From contig NZ_JALHLE010000002.1 of NCBI RefSeq assembly GCF_022832385.1, forward strand, positions 1 through 64,000: 64,000 nucleotides of DNA. The letters run 5' to 3'. The notes below the pieces were generated by a model that was given only the letters and a program-made list of their open reading frames with translations, searched no databases and had not been told where the DNA came from. The position numbers and the translations under genes are program-made. The first letter of the stretch is position 1. Each line of letters opens with the position of its first letter. Shown one piece after another: positions 8,669 through 19,647 of the stretch. This stretch comes from Novosphingobium album (ex Hu et al. 2023) (GTDB lineage Bacteria > Pseudomonadota > Alphaproteobacteria > Sphingomonadales > Sphingomonadaceae).

Positions 8669-9291
8669 CAGCGCGCCCTGTCCACATGCAGCAAGGGCTC
8701 CAGCCAGTCGGGCTCCGGCTGATCGGCGTCGTAGTATTCGAGGATAAGGTGGATGCGGTCCGTCGCGCCGCCATTGTGCACCCAGTGCGGCCCCAAATTG
8801 TTGACCTCGACCGCCTCCCCAATCGGGAAGAGGTGTTCGCCGCCGCCGAAGCATGACACCACCCCGGGATTGGTTGACAAAGGCACGTGAATCTTGTGCG
8901 GCCACTTCGCCGCGGGATTGGCATCGATGTGCGGATGGATCACCCCACCTGCAGGCAACCGGGCCAGCATCACCCGCGGGAACGTCCCGTGCGCATACCC
9001 ATAAGCGCGCACCGCCTGTGCCAGCACCGGCTCCAGCAGGCCGCGCCATTGCGGCCAGGCCGGGCAGTCAAAATCACCGCGCCAGTCGAGCGGACTTTCG
9101 ATGAAGCGGAACACGATATGCCGCGTCGTGCCCAGCACTTCGAACTTGTTGGGTTTGCGAGCGTTTTCGGCATCCCAGACCGCTTCGGGGATCGCCATCA
9201 CGGCCGCCCGCAGCGCAGCGATATCGACGGCGCCGAGCTGGCGGACAGTCGTAGTCTTGCGCGGATTGGCCGTGGGAGGCGCGAGCGTCAT
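8668..9291 (-). CDS. Aspartyl/asparaginyl beta-hydroxylase-like oxygenase
   Basis: The 207-aa protein is a compact 2OG-Fe(II) oxygenase of the Asp/Asn hydroxylase group. HPHIDANPAAKWPHKIHVPL (H121, D123) and PHWVHNGGATDRIHLIL (H172, R179) are the metal and co-substrate blocks. It overlaps the upstream sulfotransferase by ATGA and the downstream TPR-sulfotransferase by TGATG, so all are translated from one message. With the protein at 5762-6748 it gives this cluster two hydroxylase-like enzymes of different sequence, suggesting two modified positions or substrates. Substrate unknown. Confidence 0.82.
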   Translation of the reverse strand: MTLAPPTANPRKTTTVRQLGAVDIAALRAAVMAIPEAVWDAENARKPNKFEVLGTTRHIVFRFIESPLDWRGDFDCPAWPQWRGLLEPVLAQAVRAYGYAHGTFPRVMLARLPAGGVIHPHIDANPAAKWPHKIHVPLSTNPGVVSCFGGGEHLFPIGEAVEVNNLGPHWVHNGGATDRIHLILEYYDADQPEPDWLEPLLHVDRAR

Positions 9292-9926
9292 CGCAGCCCC
9301 TCGAATGCATAGCCGAACAGCTCCAGATCCTGCGCATAGCGTGCGGCGACGCCCTCGATCAGCGTCCTGTCGTAATAGCGACGGTAATCGGCGTGGCGGG
9401 TACCGTTGACGCGGTCAAGCGGGCGCGAGGGAATACCGATGCACGCGCAGATCGCGTCGTAGGAGCCCTGCATGTCCTCGACGCGGCCGACCATGTCGGT
9501 CAGAAGGGTCCGGCCGTCCTCGCCCGTGAGCAGCGAGGCCTGCGGCTGAGCCAAAATGTGCTGTTCGGGCGGCTCCCGGAAAAGAAAATGGTACATCACG
9601 TCCTGCGGCTGGCGCTGAAAGACATCGCCGCCTCTCAGCATGAAGGCGCAGTACGAAACGAAACGGTCAAACGGATTACGGACGAAGGCGAATTTGAAAT
9701 AGTTGCCGAACGCCTCCTCGCCGAGGCAGGGGCGCACTTGCCGCAGCGAGAGGTGGCCATGCCGCACCGCCGCCAGATCCTGCCAGGGGAAGCTCTTTTC
9801 CTCGAACAGGCGGACCTGCTCGACGTCTTCCTTGCCCAGCTGCTCGCGCAGGGCCTGCCGCACGGCATGGGTGCCGGTCTTGGGCACGGCAGCGAAGATG
9901 AAACGGTGGCGGTGGGAAACGATCAT
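9288..9926 (-). CDS. Small sulfotransferase family protein
   Basis: The 212-aa protein is a stand-alone PAPS-dependent sulfotransferase (Sulfotransfer_2 type). The PAPS loop is near the N-terminus (AAVPKTGTHAVRQAL), and the 3'-phosphate motif follows as FAFVRNPFDRFVSYC. It is cytosolic with no signal peptide. The start lies 73 bp after the TonB receptor stop, across a stem-loop, and the end overlaps the hydroxylase gene. It differs from the TPR-fused sulfotransferase downstream, so the cluster carries two distinct sulfating enzymes. Confidence 0.85.
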   Translation of the reverse strand: MIVSHRHRFIFAAVPKTGTHAVRQALREQLGKEDVEQVRLFEEKSFPWQDLAAVRHGHLSLRQVRPCLGEEAFGNYFKFAFVRNPFDRFVSYCAFMLRGGDVFQRQPQDVMYHFLFREPPEQHILAQPQASLLTGEDGRTLLTDMVGRVEDMQGSYDAICACIGIPSRPLDRVNGTRHADYRRYYDRTLIEGVAARYAQDLELFGYAFEGLR

Positions 9927-9950
9927 GCCGTGTCACTCAATGCGGCAAAG

Positions 9951-9977
9951 CGCCCCCTTCCCGAAGGAAGGAGGGCG
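9951..9977 (-). terminator. Stem-loop between TonB receptor and sulfotransferase genes
   Basis: An 11-bp stem with one bulged base and a CGAA loop lies in the 73-bp gap. The T-tract is poor, so it may lower, not stop, expression of the enzyme genes relative to the receptor. Confidence 0.45.
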
Positions 9978-9999
9978 CCGCCTCGAACAGGCGTTGGGA

Positions 10000-12789
10000 T
10001 CAGAACTTGTAAGCGAACCCGGCCATGTAGGTCGTGCCGCTCTGGTTCTGGTTGTAGAGGTAGCGGTTCTGGCCCCAGAACTGCGTGTCCTTCTCGTTCG
10101 TCAGGTTTATCGCGTTGGCCGTGAGCTGGAACGCATCGGTGACGTTGTAGAAGAACGAGGCGTCGACATAAGTGGTGCCTTCGAAGCCACGCGTACTGGC
10201 GCTCATCAGGCTGTCGCTCTTGCCGGTGTACCAGCGCGAGCGATGGCTCAGTGAACCGCGTGCCCCCCAGCGTTCGGTTTCATAGTAGAGCGTGAAGTTG
10301 TAGCTGGTGTCGGAGATCCCGGTGATTTCCTCGTCAGCATCCACGTAGGTGAAATTCGCCACTGCGCCCAGGTTGTCGAACGGTGCCGGCAGGAACGAGA
10401 ACTGGCCCTGTGCGGCGAGTTCGATACCGGTCAGCGACTTCGTGCCCGCAACGTTGACGGGCATCGTGAATTCCGTGACGATCGTACTGTCGGTTGCGCC
10501 CGGAATCGTGCTGGAGGGCACGCCAGTCTCGCTGAACGGCACGTTCTCAAGCGTCTCGGAACCGATGAAGTTCTTGATCCACTTGTGGAACACGCCCACC
10601 GAGATGAGGCCTTCCTTGCCGAAATAGTATTCCAGCGACAGGTCCAGCGTGGTGTCCTTGAAGGGCTTGAGGTTGGGATTGCCGCGCGAGGCGGTGATCA
10701 CGCTGTTGTCCCCCTCGAACGCGGAACCCTGCGCAGCCATCGAACCAAGGCTCGGACGATTGATGTTCTGCGTGGCGGCAAAGCGCACCAAAGCGTCCGG
10801 CGTCACTTCCAGCACGGCATTCATGGCCGGCAGCACACCCGAATAGTCGCCTTCGACGTCCGCCGTACCGAGGTAGGCGTAGTTATCTCCCTGGATCCAG
10901 CCGGTGCTGCTGGTCTTGGTCGTATAAGCGCGCGCACCGACGTTGCCGCGGAAGCGCTTGCCGAACAGTTCGCCGTCCCAGTCCGCCTGCAGGTAGCCGG
11001 AGATCGTCCGCTCAGTGACCTTGTAGACGTTCTCGATATCCTGGATCACGCCGCCCGAACCATCGGTGTTCGGTTCGAGGCGATGGTACTCGTTGTACTT
11101 CGCGAAACCGTCGCTGTAGTTGCCGATCAGCCAGGAACCCCAGCTGTTCGAGAACACATCGGTGATGCCGTCGACCGACGTGCCGCGTGTCTTGTCGCGG
11201 GTCCCGTTGACGTTGCCGTCATAGAAATAGCTGGCGCCGTCCTGCTCGAAGCGGTGATAAGCCGCACCCGCGCGGATCGTCCACACGCCGCTCGCCTTGT
11301 AATGCAGGTTCAGCACGCCTTCCTGCAGTTCCGACTGGTTGTAGAATGAACGGTAGTAGAAATCGTCCATCGCGTAGTTGGACGGGTCGGTCGGGTCCCA
11401 GTCGGGATAGCTGAACGTGGCAGAACGGCCGTCGGTGCCGTAATCCGCGATCAGATTGCCCTTCGCGCGCATGTAGAACTTGTCGTCGTAGGGCGTTTCG
11501 TACTTCGACTTCTCGTAGCCGATGTGGCCGTCGATCGTGAGGCTGTCCGACGCTTCCCAGTCGCCGGTCAGGGCAATCTGGTTGAAGCGGTTCTTGTTCA
11601 ATTCGCGGCGATGCTCGCTGCCGAAAGTGGTGCCGGTCACGTCGAGGTAAGTCACGTAGCCGCTGTCGTCCCAGGCGATGTCATTGATCACCGACGAGGT
11701 CTGGAACTGCGCCGGCCAGACACCGCCAGCGGCCGTATCGAACGCGATCGAACCGCGCGAATTGAGCGGGCGGGTGGCAAGGTGCAATTCGTCGCGGTGC
11801 GTGGTGAAGCGGCCATGCAGCGCGTCGAGCGTCAGCAGCAGATTGTCTGCGGGGCGCCACTGCACGGCCGCGGTCAGGCCAAGGCGTTCCATCTTCGCAT
11901 TCCACGAGGAGATGCGGTTGCCGTCCGCAAAGTAGAACGTGTTGTTCGTATCGGTAAGCGCGGCCTGCTGTGCTGCGCTCAGGTTGGAGATGTCCAGGCC
12001 CTTCGCGATCAGGTCCTGCATCTGTGTGCCGCTCACCGTGGTGTAGTTGTAGGTGTTATGGCCCTGCTCGGTGGTCTCGCGCCGGGAGTAGGCGACCGAC
12101 AGTGTCACGCCGAACGTATTGTCCCAGTTCTGGCTATACATCGCGGCAATGCGCGGCTGGGCGTCCTTGGTGTACTGGTTGGTGCCCAGCTTGCCGGTGA
12201 TGGCGCCCTTGGTGCCGGGCTCGTAATCGAACGGCTTGGCCGTGAACAGGCCCACGGTGCCCGCCATGCCGCCTTCGTTCTGCGCAGCCTGGAAGGTCTT
12301 TTCGACTTCCACCTTCGAGAAAAGTTCCGAAGCGAAGATATTGAAGTCGAACGCACGGTCGCGCGAGCGCTGGCCGCGGCTGTCCTGCGCCGAGTCAACG
12401 TTGCCGAGCACTTCCATGCCGTTGAGCTGCACGCGCGCGAAGTCCGAACCAAGACCACGCAGCGAAATGCGGCGCCCCTCGCCCGCTTCACGGGTGATCT
12501 GCACGCCCGGCAGACGCTGCAGCGATTCTGCCAGGTTCAGTTCCGGGAACTTCGCCATGTCCTCGGCGACGATCACATCCTTCTGGATGACCGCCTGCTT
12601 CTTGATGTCGCGGGCAATGCTCAGCGATTCCCGGTAACCGGACACGACAATGGCATCGGCTGAAACGTCAGGAGCCTGCTGGGCCAGTGCGGCTTCCGGG
12701 CGGGCGCCCGCAACCACCATCGCGACGCCGGCCAGCAAAAAGCTCTTCAAGTTCGGGTGCATGCCCCGAACGCAATCTCGACTCATCAT
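10000..12789 (-). CDS. TonB-dependent outer-membrane receptor (Xanthomonas/Caulobacter type)
   Basis: The 929-aa receptor has a signal peptide ending near AALAQ, a TonB-box-like segment (DAIVVSGYR), a plug domain (about residues 50-190, with EDMAKFPELNLAESLQRLPG) and a 22-strand-type barrel ending in the usual terminal Phe (GFAYKF). It imports a bulky substrate across the outer membrane using TonB energy. The substrate is not evident; this subfamily includes carbohydrate and other nutrient receptors. Start ATG 12789 has GGGGAG 5 nt upstream; ATG 12786 and 12762 are alternatives. It heads a minus-strand cluster with two sulfotransferases and two hydroxylases. A TTGG-N6-CCAA palindrome lies just upstream. 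Confidence 0.92.
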   Translation of the reverse strand: MMSRDCVRGMHPNLKSFLLAGVAMVVAGARPEAALAQQAPDVSADAIVVSGYRESLSIARDIKKQAVIQKDVIVAEDMAKFPELNLAESLQRLPGVQITREAGEGRRISLRGLGSDFARVQLNGMEVLGNVDSAQDSRGQRSRDRAFDFNIFASELFSKVEVEKTFQAAQNEGGMAGTVGLFTAKPFDYEPGTKGAITGKLGTNQYTKDAQPRIAAMYSQNWDNTFGVTLSVAYSRRETTEQGHNTYNYTTVSGTQMQDLIAKGLDISNLSAAQQAALTDTNNTFYFADGNRISSWNAKMERLGLTAAVQWRPADNLLLTLDALHGRFTTHRDELHLATRPLNSRGSIAFDTAAGGVWPAQFQTSSVINDIAWDDSGYVTYLDVTGTTFGSEHRRELNKNRFNQIALTGDWEASDSLTIDGHIGYEKSKYETPYDDKFYMRAKGNLIADYGTDGRSATFSYPDWDPTDPSNYAMDDFYYRSFYNQSELQEGVLNLHYKASGVWTIRAGAAYHRFEQDGASYFYDGNVNGTRDKTRGTSVDGITDVFSNSWGSWLIGNYSDGFAKYNEYHRLEPNTDGSGGVIQDIENVYKVTERTISGYLQADWDGELFGKRFRGNVGARAYTTKTSSTGWIQGDNYAYLGTADVEGDYSGVLPAMNAVLEVTPDALVRFAATQNINRPSLGSMAAQGSAFEGDNSVITASRGNPNLKPFKDTTLDLSLEYYFGKEGLISVGVFHKWIKNFIGSETLENVPFSETGVPSSTIPGATDSTIVTEFTMPVNVAGTKSLTGIELAAQGQFSFLPAPFDNLGAVANFTYVDADEEITGISDTSYNFTLYYETERWGARGSLSHRSRWYTGKSDSLMSASTRGFEGTTYVDASFFYNVTDAFQLTANAINLTNEKDTQFWGQNRYLYNQNQSGTTYMAGFAYKF

Positions 12790-12806
12790 GGAAGCTCCCC
12801 ACTAAT

Positions 12807-12820
12807 TTGGTATGGACCAA
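12807..12820. promoter_or_regulatory. Operator-like palindrome TTGG-N6-CCAA before TonB receptor
   Basis: TTGG at 12807-12810 and CCAA at 12817-12820 flank a 6-bp spacer, 18 bp before the receptor start. The same layout, with the same AATTTGGT lead sequence nearby, recurs at 13634-13660. The form resembles GntR/FadR-type or LacI-type sites; the regulator is not in the window. Confidence 0.5.
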
Positions 12821-12960
12821 TACCCCTTAAGCAGCTTCCAGAGACTCCTCTGTGACAGTTCTTGCCAAAATGAGATCATCCCAAACAGCGCGGCAAATGG
12901 GCCACAGACGCCCGTTGCAACCGCTTTACGGGGCTGGGTGCCTGCCTTTAGGCACGCATG

Positions 12961-12994
12961 AAAAAGGGCGCGGTCCTGCAAGAGAATCGCGCCC
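12961..12994 (-). terminator. Intrinsic terminator after the HD-domain oxygenase gene
   Basis: A 7-bp GGGCGCG/CGCGCCC stem is followed on the minus strand by TTTTT. It lies 20 bp beyond the stop of the HD-domain gene and separates it from the TonB receptor promoter region. Confidence 0.75.
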
Positions 12995-13013
12995 TTCGTC
13001 GGGGGGAACAGTA

Positions 13014-13565
13014 TCAGGATGCGCGCTGCAATGACTGCAACATGGCGCGGTAAGTATCGAGCCCGGGCACCTGCCAGTCTGGCCGCTTGCCTGCATCGTC
13101 GAAGCTGCGCAGCAGCAGCGCCGCCTTCGCATAGCGGTTGGCCAGAAACGATTCCGCCTCTTCGTCGCTCATCGTCCCGCCCTGCAATTCGAGGCTCAGC
13201 TGTGATGCCCCGCTCAGTCCATCCCGATAATCCGGCTGCATCGTGCAAAGGTAGCGCTTGGCATCGACATGCAACCGGACCGGTTCCGTCACCTCCGGCC
13301 CGAAAACCGCAGAAAGATAGGATGCTCCGGTAGTTTCATGTTGGCCATCGGTGTGCAGCTTCACGGCAGCGTTACCCGCATCATCCAGAAACTGGCCAAT
13401 GTCATGCAGCAGCGAAGCCGCGATCAGACTGTCGCTGCAACCATGCTGCCGGGCAAGCTGCGCGCACTGCAACGCGTGCTGGAGTTGCGAAGCATCCTCG
13501 CCGTAGTGTTCCGACCCGAATTTGTCGAACAGGGCGAAGACAGAATCGATGAATGTACTCGTCAT
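13014..13565 (-). CDS. HD-domain mixed-valence di-iron oxygenase, PhnZ-like
   Basis: The 183-aa cytosolic protein belongs to the HD-domain oxygenase branch that includes PhnZ and TmpB. Predicted iron ligands are H30, H54, D55, H76, H99 and D157. Their spacing closely follows the PhnZ set (H34, H58, D59, H80, H104, D161). Near the N-terminus HYGEDASQLQHAL gives a Tyr-Glu pair like the substrate lid of PhnZ. Known members use O2 to hydroxylate or cleave C-P or C-C bonds. No phosphonate genes are nearby; the neighbours are a TonB receptor and a P450. It has its own terminator. A plain nucleotide phosphohydrolase is less likely given the C-terminal LHVDAKRYLC and LQGG blocks. Confidence 0.8.
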   Translation of the reverse strand: MTSTFIDSVFALFDKFGSEHYGEDASQLQHALQCAQLARQHGCSDSLIAASLLHDIGQFLDDAGNAAVKLHTDGQHETTGASYLSAVFGPEVTEPVRLHVDAKRYLCTMQPDYRDGLSGASQLSLELQGGTMSDEEAESFLANRYAKAALLLRSFDDAGKRPDWQVPGLDTYRAMLQSLQRAS

Positions 13566-13944
13566 GCAGCACTAAGCTCCCTGCCGGCTGGCGCACCGAT
13601 CCAGCGGCCCCGGACCGTCCGAGGCATTGTTACAATTTGGTCTTATTGGACTATACCAATATCCATGACGGCCGCCCTAGCCGACAGGCGCGGTAAAGGC
13701 AAAGCGGTTTCGGAGCGGCAAGGGAGAATTCAGCTGAATGGCACGGGCTGATGCACAGACCCAAACCGACCGCCCCCAGCTGCCCGTGCACAGGTTTGCC
13801 CGCCCCGCCTTGCGGGATGTGAAGGCGCATCACGTCGCGTCTCCACGCTCCGCCATTGCCGGTTGACGACCGCGAACAGAAAAGTACTCTGTATTGCAAA
13901 GTTAAGGTGCGGCGCGAGTCCGTGCACACATGGAGAGATGACGG
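13566..13944. other. Divergent promoter region between HD oxygenase and P450
   Basis: About 379 bp with no supported gene. It holds the ATTGG-N6-CCAAT palindrome near the HD-gene side. Open frames entering this stretch from either strand are antisense or out-of-frame shadows. Confidence 0.6.
13645..13660. promoter_or_regulatory. Operator-like palindrome ATTGG-N6-CCAAT
   Basis: A perfect 5+5-bp inverted repeat with a 6-bp spacer, preceded by AATTTGGT at 13634-13641. It shares TTGG-N6-CCAA with the site before the TonB receptor at 12807. It lies 80 bp upstream of the HD-oxygenase gene and could control that gene, the divergent P450, or both. Confidence 0.5.
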
Positions 13945-15177
13945 ATGGCTACCAGCGCACAATCCTCGTTCATACCCGCACATGTCCCCGCAAACCTCGC
14001 GTGGGACCATTCGCTGGCACAATTCAACAACGAGCTGGACGATCCCTTCATGGCCGCGAGCCGGTTGCTGGATGGCCCGCCCCTGATCTGGGCGCGTGAT
14101 GCCGTGCAGGGGCGCCCCGGATGGGTGATCGCGCGCCACGCGCTGCTGAAGGAAGCCTTCATCGACTGGGAGCACTTCTCCAGCGAAGGCGGCATGGACC
14201 TGACGATGCTGCTGGGCGTCGACTGGAACCTCAATCCGGTCAACATCGATCCACCGATGCACACGAAGTACCGCAAGGTGCTCACGCCGTTCTTCACGCC
14301 CAAGGCGGTAAGCCACATGGAACAGGGCGTGCATGATACGGTGCACCAGCTGATCGCCCCGTTCGAGGACAAGGGCGGCTGCGACTTCGTGAAGGACTTC
14401 GCGATCCCCTTCCCCAGCCTGATCTTCCTGAAGCTGATGGGAATGCCAGCGGACATGATGCACCAGTTCTTCGGCTGGGAGCAGAGCCTGCTGCACGGCG
14501 CGACGATGGAAGAGCGGATCGGCGCGGGACGAGAGATCCTCGAATATCTGAAATACCACCTCGAACAGCAGCGCAAGCAGCCCATGACGCCGCTGATGGA
14601 GAGCATCGTCAACGCAGAGATCGACGGCCGCAAGCTGAACGACGGCGAGATCCTGGGCATGTTCTACACGTTCTATGTCGGCGGTCTCGACACCGTCTAC
14701 GCCACGCTGAGCTGGTCGATGCGCCACATCGCGACGCATCCCGAATTCCAGCAGTTCCTGCGCGACAATCCGGACAAGATGGACAAGATGGACAAGGCGG
14801 TACTCGAGCTTCTGCGTATGTTCAGCGTGGTTTCCAGCCAGCGCCGGGTGACGCAGGACTTCGTCTGGCACGGGGTGCAGATGAAGGAAAATGATCTCGT
14901 CGTGATGCCGATCTTCATCGCCTGCCGCGATCCCGAAGCCTATCCGGCCCCGCATGCGATCAACCTCGACCGGTCGGAACAGACGCTTTCCTTCGCGAGC
15001 GGCCCGCACCTGTGCCTCGGCATGCACCTTGCCCGGCGCGAACTGAAGATCGCGATCCAGAGCTTCCTCGACCGCTTCGACGACATTCACATCCCCGAAG
15101 GCAAGCACTACACGTACCACGCGGGCCCAACATTCAACGTCGACAGCCTTCCGCTGGCCTGGACACGCAAGGCCTGA
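13945..15177 (+). CDS. Cytochrome P450, P450cam (CYP101)-like
   Basis: The 410-aa soluble P450 has the heme-cysteine motif FASGPHLCLGMHLAR, an ExxR motif (ELLR) and an I-helix YVGGLDTVYA with the Asp-Thr pair used for O2 activation. Its start (IPAHVPANL), the EHFSSE block, NIDPPMHTKYRKVL and the C-terminal SLPLAW all resemble P450cam, so a terpenoid or similar hydrophobic substrate is plausible. The start ATG 13945 has GGAGAG upstream. No ferredoxin or reductase partner is nearby, so electron transfer proteins must be encoded elsewhere. The divergent neighbour is the HD oxygenase. Confidence 0.92.
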   Translation: MATSAQSSFIPAHVPANLAWDHSLAQFNNELDDPFMAASRLLDGPPLIWARDAVQGRPGWVIARHALLKEAFIDWEHFSSEGGMDLTMLLGVDWNLNPVNIDPPMHTKYRKVLTPFFTPKAVSHMEQGVHDTVHQLIAPFEDKGGCDFVKDFAIPFPSLIFLKLMGMPADMMHQFFGWEQSLLHGATMEERIGAGREILEYLKYHLEQQRKQPMTPLMESIVNAEIDGRKLNDGEILGMFYTFYVGGLDTVYATLSWSMRHIATHPEFQQFLRDNPDKMDKMDKAVLELLRMFSVVSSQRRVTQDFVWHGVQMKENDLVVMPIFIACRDPEAYPAPHAINLDRSEQTLSFASGPHLCLGMHLARRELKIAIQSFLDRFDDIHIPEGKHYTYHAGPTFNVDSLPLAWTRKA

Positions 15178-15392
15178 ACGCAGGCCCGGTCGCTGCATCC
15201 GGACAAGAGCGTCCGCGATACCCTGTTCGGCGCGGCGCAATAAGCCTGCAACGGCGAAGCGAAGATTTCCGGCACCCGACGACGGCATGACTGCATTAGA
15301 TTGTGCGCACCTGTGTGAGTGCCTGTAATTCTCCCTCGGCTGCTGGTAAGGGCGTGCCCTCCGATCGCTCGAATCCGGAAATCAGGAAACTC

Positions 15393-17660
<2,268 letters not shown>

Positions 17661-17830
17661 GCGCGTAACTCGGGCATTCTCCGACAGACGAGCAGCACGA
17701 TAAAATAATGCGCAAGTGCTTCGCAATAACCGATTATATAGTTTCCGAAGCTATGGCCAGATGCCATATCCTCAACTGGTTTGATTCGAGGACGTCACGA
17801 AGCGCAAAGGCGGGGTTTGGATAAAGCTGG

Positions 17831-18100
17831 ATGCCGATCCATATCAGAGACAGTGGCGATAGCGCCGGCGAAGGCCATGAGCTCAAGCTGGCTTATTTCG
17901 ACGACGGCAACGTCATTTTGCACTCGCACAACCCTGACACCGGCGAGGGGCAGCGCATTGTCATCATGGAAGATCAATGGAGGTCTCTCCTGCGATCTCT
18001 TCTTGATGTCTACGGCAAGGAAAAGTGCTGCTTCTACAATGGGAAAGGTCTCTGTCTGGACGAATGCCCGGACGAACCACCTGCCCCTGCACGCCAATAG
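17831..18100 (+). CDS. Small hypothetical protein with C-terminal cysteine cluster
   Basis: I do not recognise this 89-aa protein. It is acidic, has no signal peptide or membrane helix, and ends with four close cysteines (CCFYNGKGLCLDEC), a pattern that could bind zinc or form disulfides. The ribosome site is weak. Codon usage and the fit between the malic enzyme and the convergent chemoreceptor favour a real gene, but a minus-strand frame also crosses the area. Confidence 0.5.
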   Translation: MPIHIRDSGDSAGEGHELKLAYFDDGNVILHSHNPDTGEGQRIVIMEDQWRSLLRSLLDVYGKEKCCFYNGKGLCLDECPDEPPAPARQ

Positions 18101-18158
18101 CAGGACCAGTACGCTCTGGCGCTGAGCCCCTCCCCGGAAGCACAGCGCCTCCTGGGGC

Positions 18159-19601
18159 TTACGCAACAAGCCTGTGGTCAGTAGCGGCTCCAACCTGTGC
18201 CCGGCCGATGTTGAAGCGGCTGACCAGCACGGACACGCGATCGGCCTGATCCTGCAGACTGCGGGCAGCTGCCGAGGTTTGCTCCACCATCGCCGCATTC
18301 TGCTGGGTCATTTCATCCATGCCGGACACCGCAGCATTGACCTGCGCTATACTGTTCGCCTGGAACTGGGCCTTGTCGGCGATCTCCTGGACCTGCTCCA
18401 CCACCTGTCCGACCTGCACGACGATTTGCTCGAACGCATTGCCGGTCTGCCCCACCAGATCCACGCCTGCACGCACTTGCGATGTACTCTGGCCGATCAG
18501 GGCCTTGATGTCCTTTGCAGCTTCTGCCGCCCGCTGCGCCAGCCCGCGCACTTCGGTCGCGACGACCGCGAAGCCCTTTCCAGCCTCACCGGCTCGCGCT
18601 GCCTCAACGCCCGCATTGAGCGCGAGCAGGTTCGTCTGAAAGGCAATGCCGTCGATGAGCTCGACGATCTGCCCGATCTCGCCCGAGCTCCTGTCGATGC
18701 CGGTCATGGCATCGACGGCGCCCACCACGATGCGCCCGCCCTCGCTGGCATCGTGATTGGCTTTGACCGTTGCATCCCGGGCTGAGTGGGCCGTCGCCGC
18801 CGTTTGCTGAACCGAACCGGTGAGCTCGCGCACAGCCGCTGCGGTTTCCTCGATGGAGGCAGCCTGCTGTTCGGTGCGGTTGGCCAGATCTGCGGACGCA
18901 GCGTTGATTTCCGCCGCGCCGGTGCGGATCGTGTCGAACGTCTCGGACACGGTAGCCAGCATTTCCCGCAAGGCAGCGATCGCTTCGGAGAAATCCTTGC
19001 CCACTTGCTCGTAGTCCTTGGGCAGTTCACCGATTTCCGCGCAGAGATCACCCTGGGCCACCCGCCGCAGCGCCTCGCCCAGTTGCTGGATCACGGCGCG
19101 CTGCTCACGCTCCTTGGTGGCGAAAATCGTCGTCACCGCAATATCCATATCCAGTAGCGCGATCTTGACGAACCTGCTGACGATGCCGGCAATACTTCGG
19201 ATGCCGGGAAACGCCCCCCACCGCGACCCGGCGATGGCCTTGTATGTCAGCGTTCCCAATATCTGGGCATAAGCCCCAAAATAGAGGCTGGCATCAAGCC
19301 CGATGCGGGCGTGCACCTGCCCGATCTTCTCGGCCCGGCCGACATAATCGCCATCCAGCGCATTTTCGAAAATGCCGTTCCAGTGCGCCAGCTGCTTTTC
19401 ACCGGCATGATCCATCATCGACCGCGACTTGAAAAACCGCTTCGCCTCAGGTGTCGTCTCCACCTTGTCGTAGAAAGCGCTGATAGCTTGAGGCGCGTGA
19501 ACGCGCAGCAGCTCACTGATGAATTGAAACTCTCGGTCGCTTCGGCTTTCGAGCCCGTAAAAATCGAGCCGTTGTGCGATCGTGGCAGATGCTGTGGTCA
19601 T
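18159..19601 (-). CDS. Globin-coupled methyl-accepting chemotaxis protein
   Basis: The 480-aa soluble chemoreceptor has an N-terminal globin sensor (about residues 10-180) and a C-terminal MCP signalling domain. His97 in [11 protein letters not shown] is the probable proximal heme ligand. The MCP tip is intact ([21 protein letters not shown] and following [15 protein letters not shown]), so it should bind CheW/CheA. No transmembrane helix is present, as in HemAT. It likely senses O2 or another gas. ATG 19601 has GAAGGA just upstream; the 26-residue longer frame starting at 19679 would overlap the next gene and lacks support. No che genes are in the window. Confidence 0.92.
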   Translation of the reverse strand: MTTASATIAQRLDFYGLESRSDREFQFISELLRVHAPQAISAFYDKVETTPEAKRFFKSRSMMDHAGEKQLAHWNGIFENALDGDYVGRAEKIGQVHARIGLDASLYFGAYAQILGTLTYKAIAGSRWGAFPGIRSIAGIVSRFVKIALLDMDIAVTTIFATKEREQRAVIQQLGEALRRVAQGDLCAEIGELPKDYEQVGKDFSEAIAALREMLATVSETFDTIRTGAAEINAASADLANRTEQQAASIEETAAAVRELTGSVQQTAATAHSARDATVKANHDASEGGRIVVGAVDAMTGIDRSSGEIGQIVELIDGIAFQTNLLALNAGVEAARAGEAGKGFAVVATEVRGLAQRAAEAAKDIKALIGQSTSQVRAGVDLVGQTGNAFEQIVVQVGQVVEQVQEIADKAQFQANSIAQVNAAVSGMDEMTQQNAAMVEQTSAAARSLQDQADRVSVLVSRFNIGRAQVGAATDHRLVA

Positions 19602-19647
19602 GGCTGATCCTTCGCTGATAGAGAGAAGCAGTGGTTTCGGAAGTGGT

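Noticed and set aside
6752..9049. Longer N-terminus for the TPR-sulfotransferase
   Set aside because: The extra 127 residues are low-complexity antisense-like sequence lying over the hydroxylase gene; the TGATG overlap marks the start at 8668.
13651..15288. 545-aa minus-strand frame opposite the P450
   Set aside because: It is the antisense of a full P450 gene and arises from GC-rich third positions.
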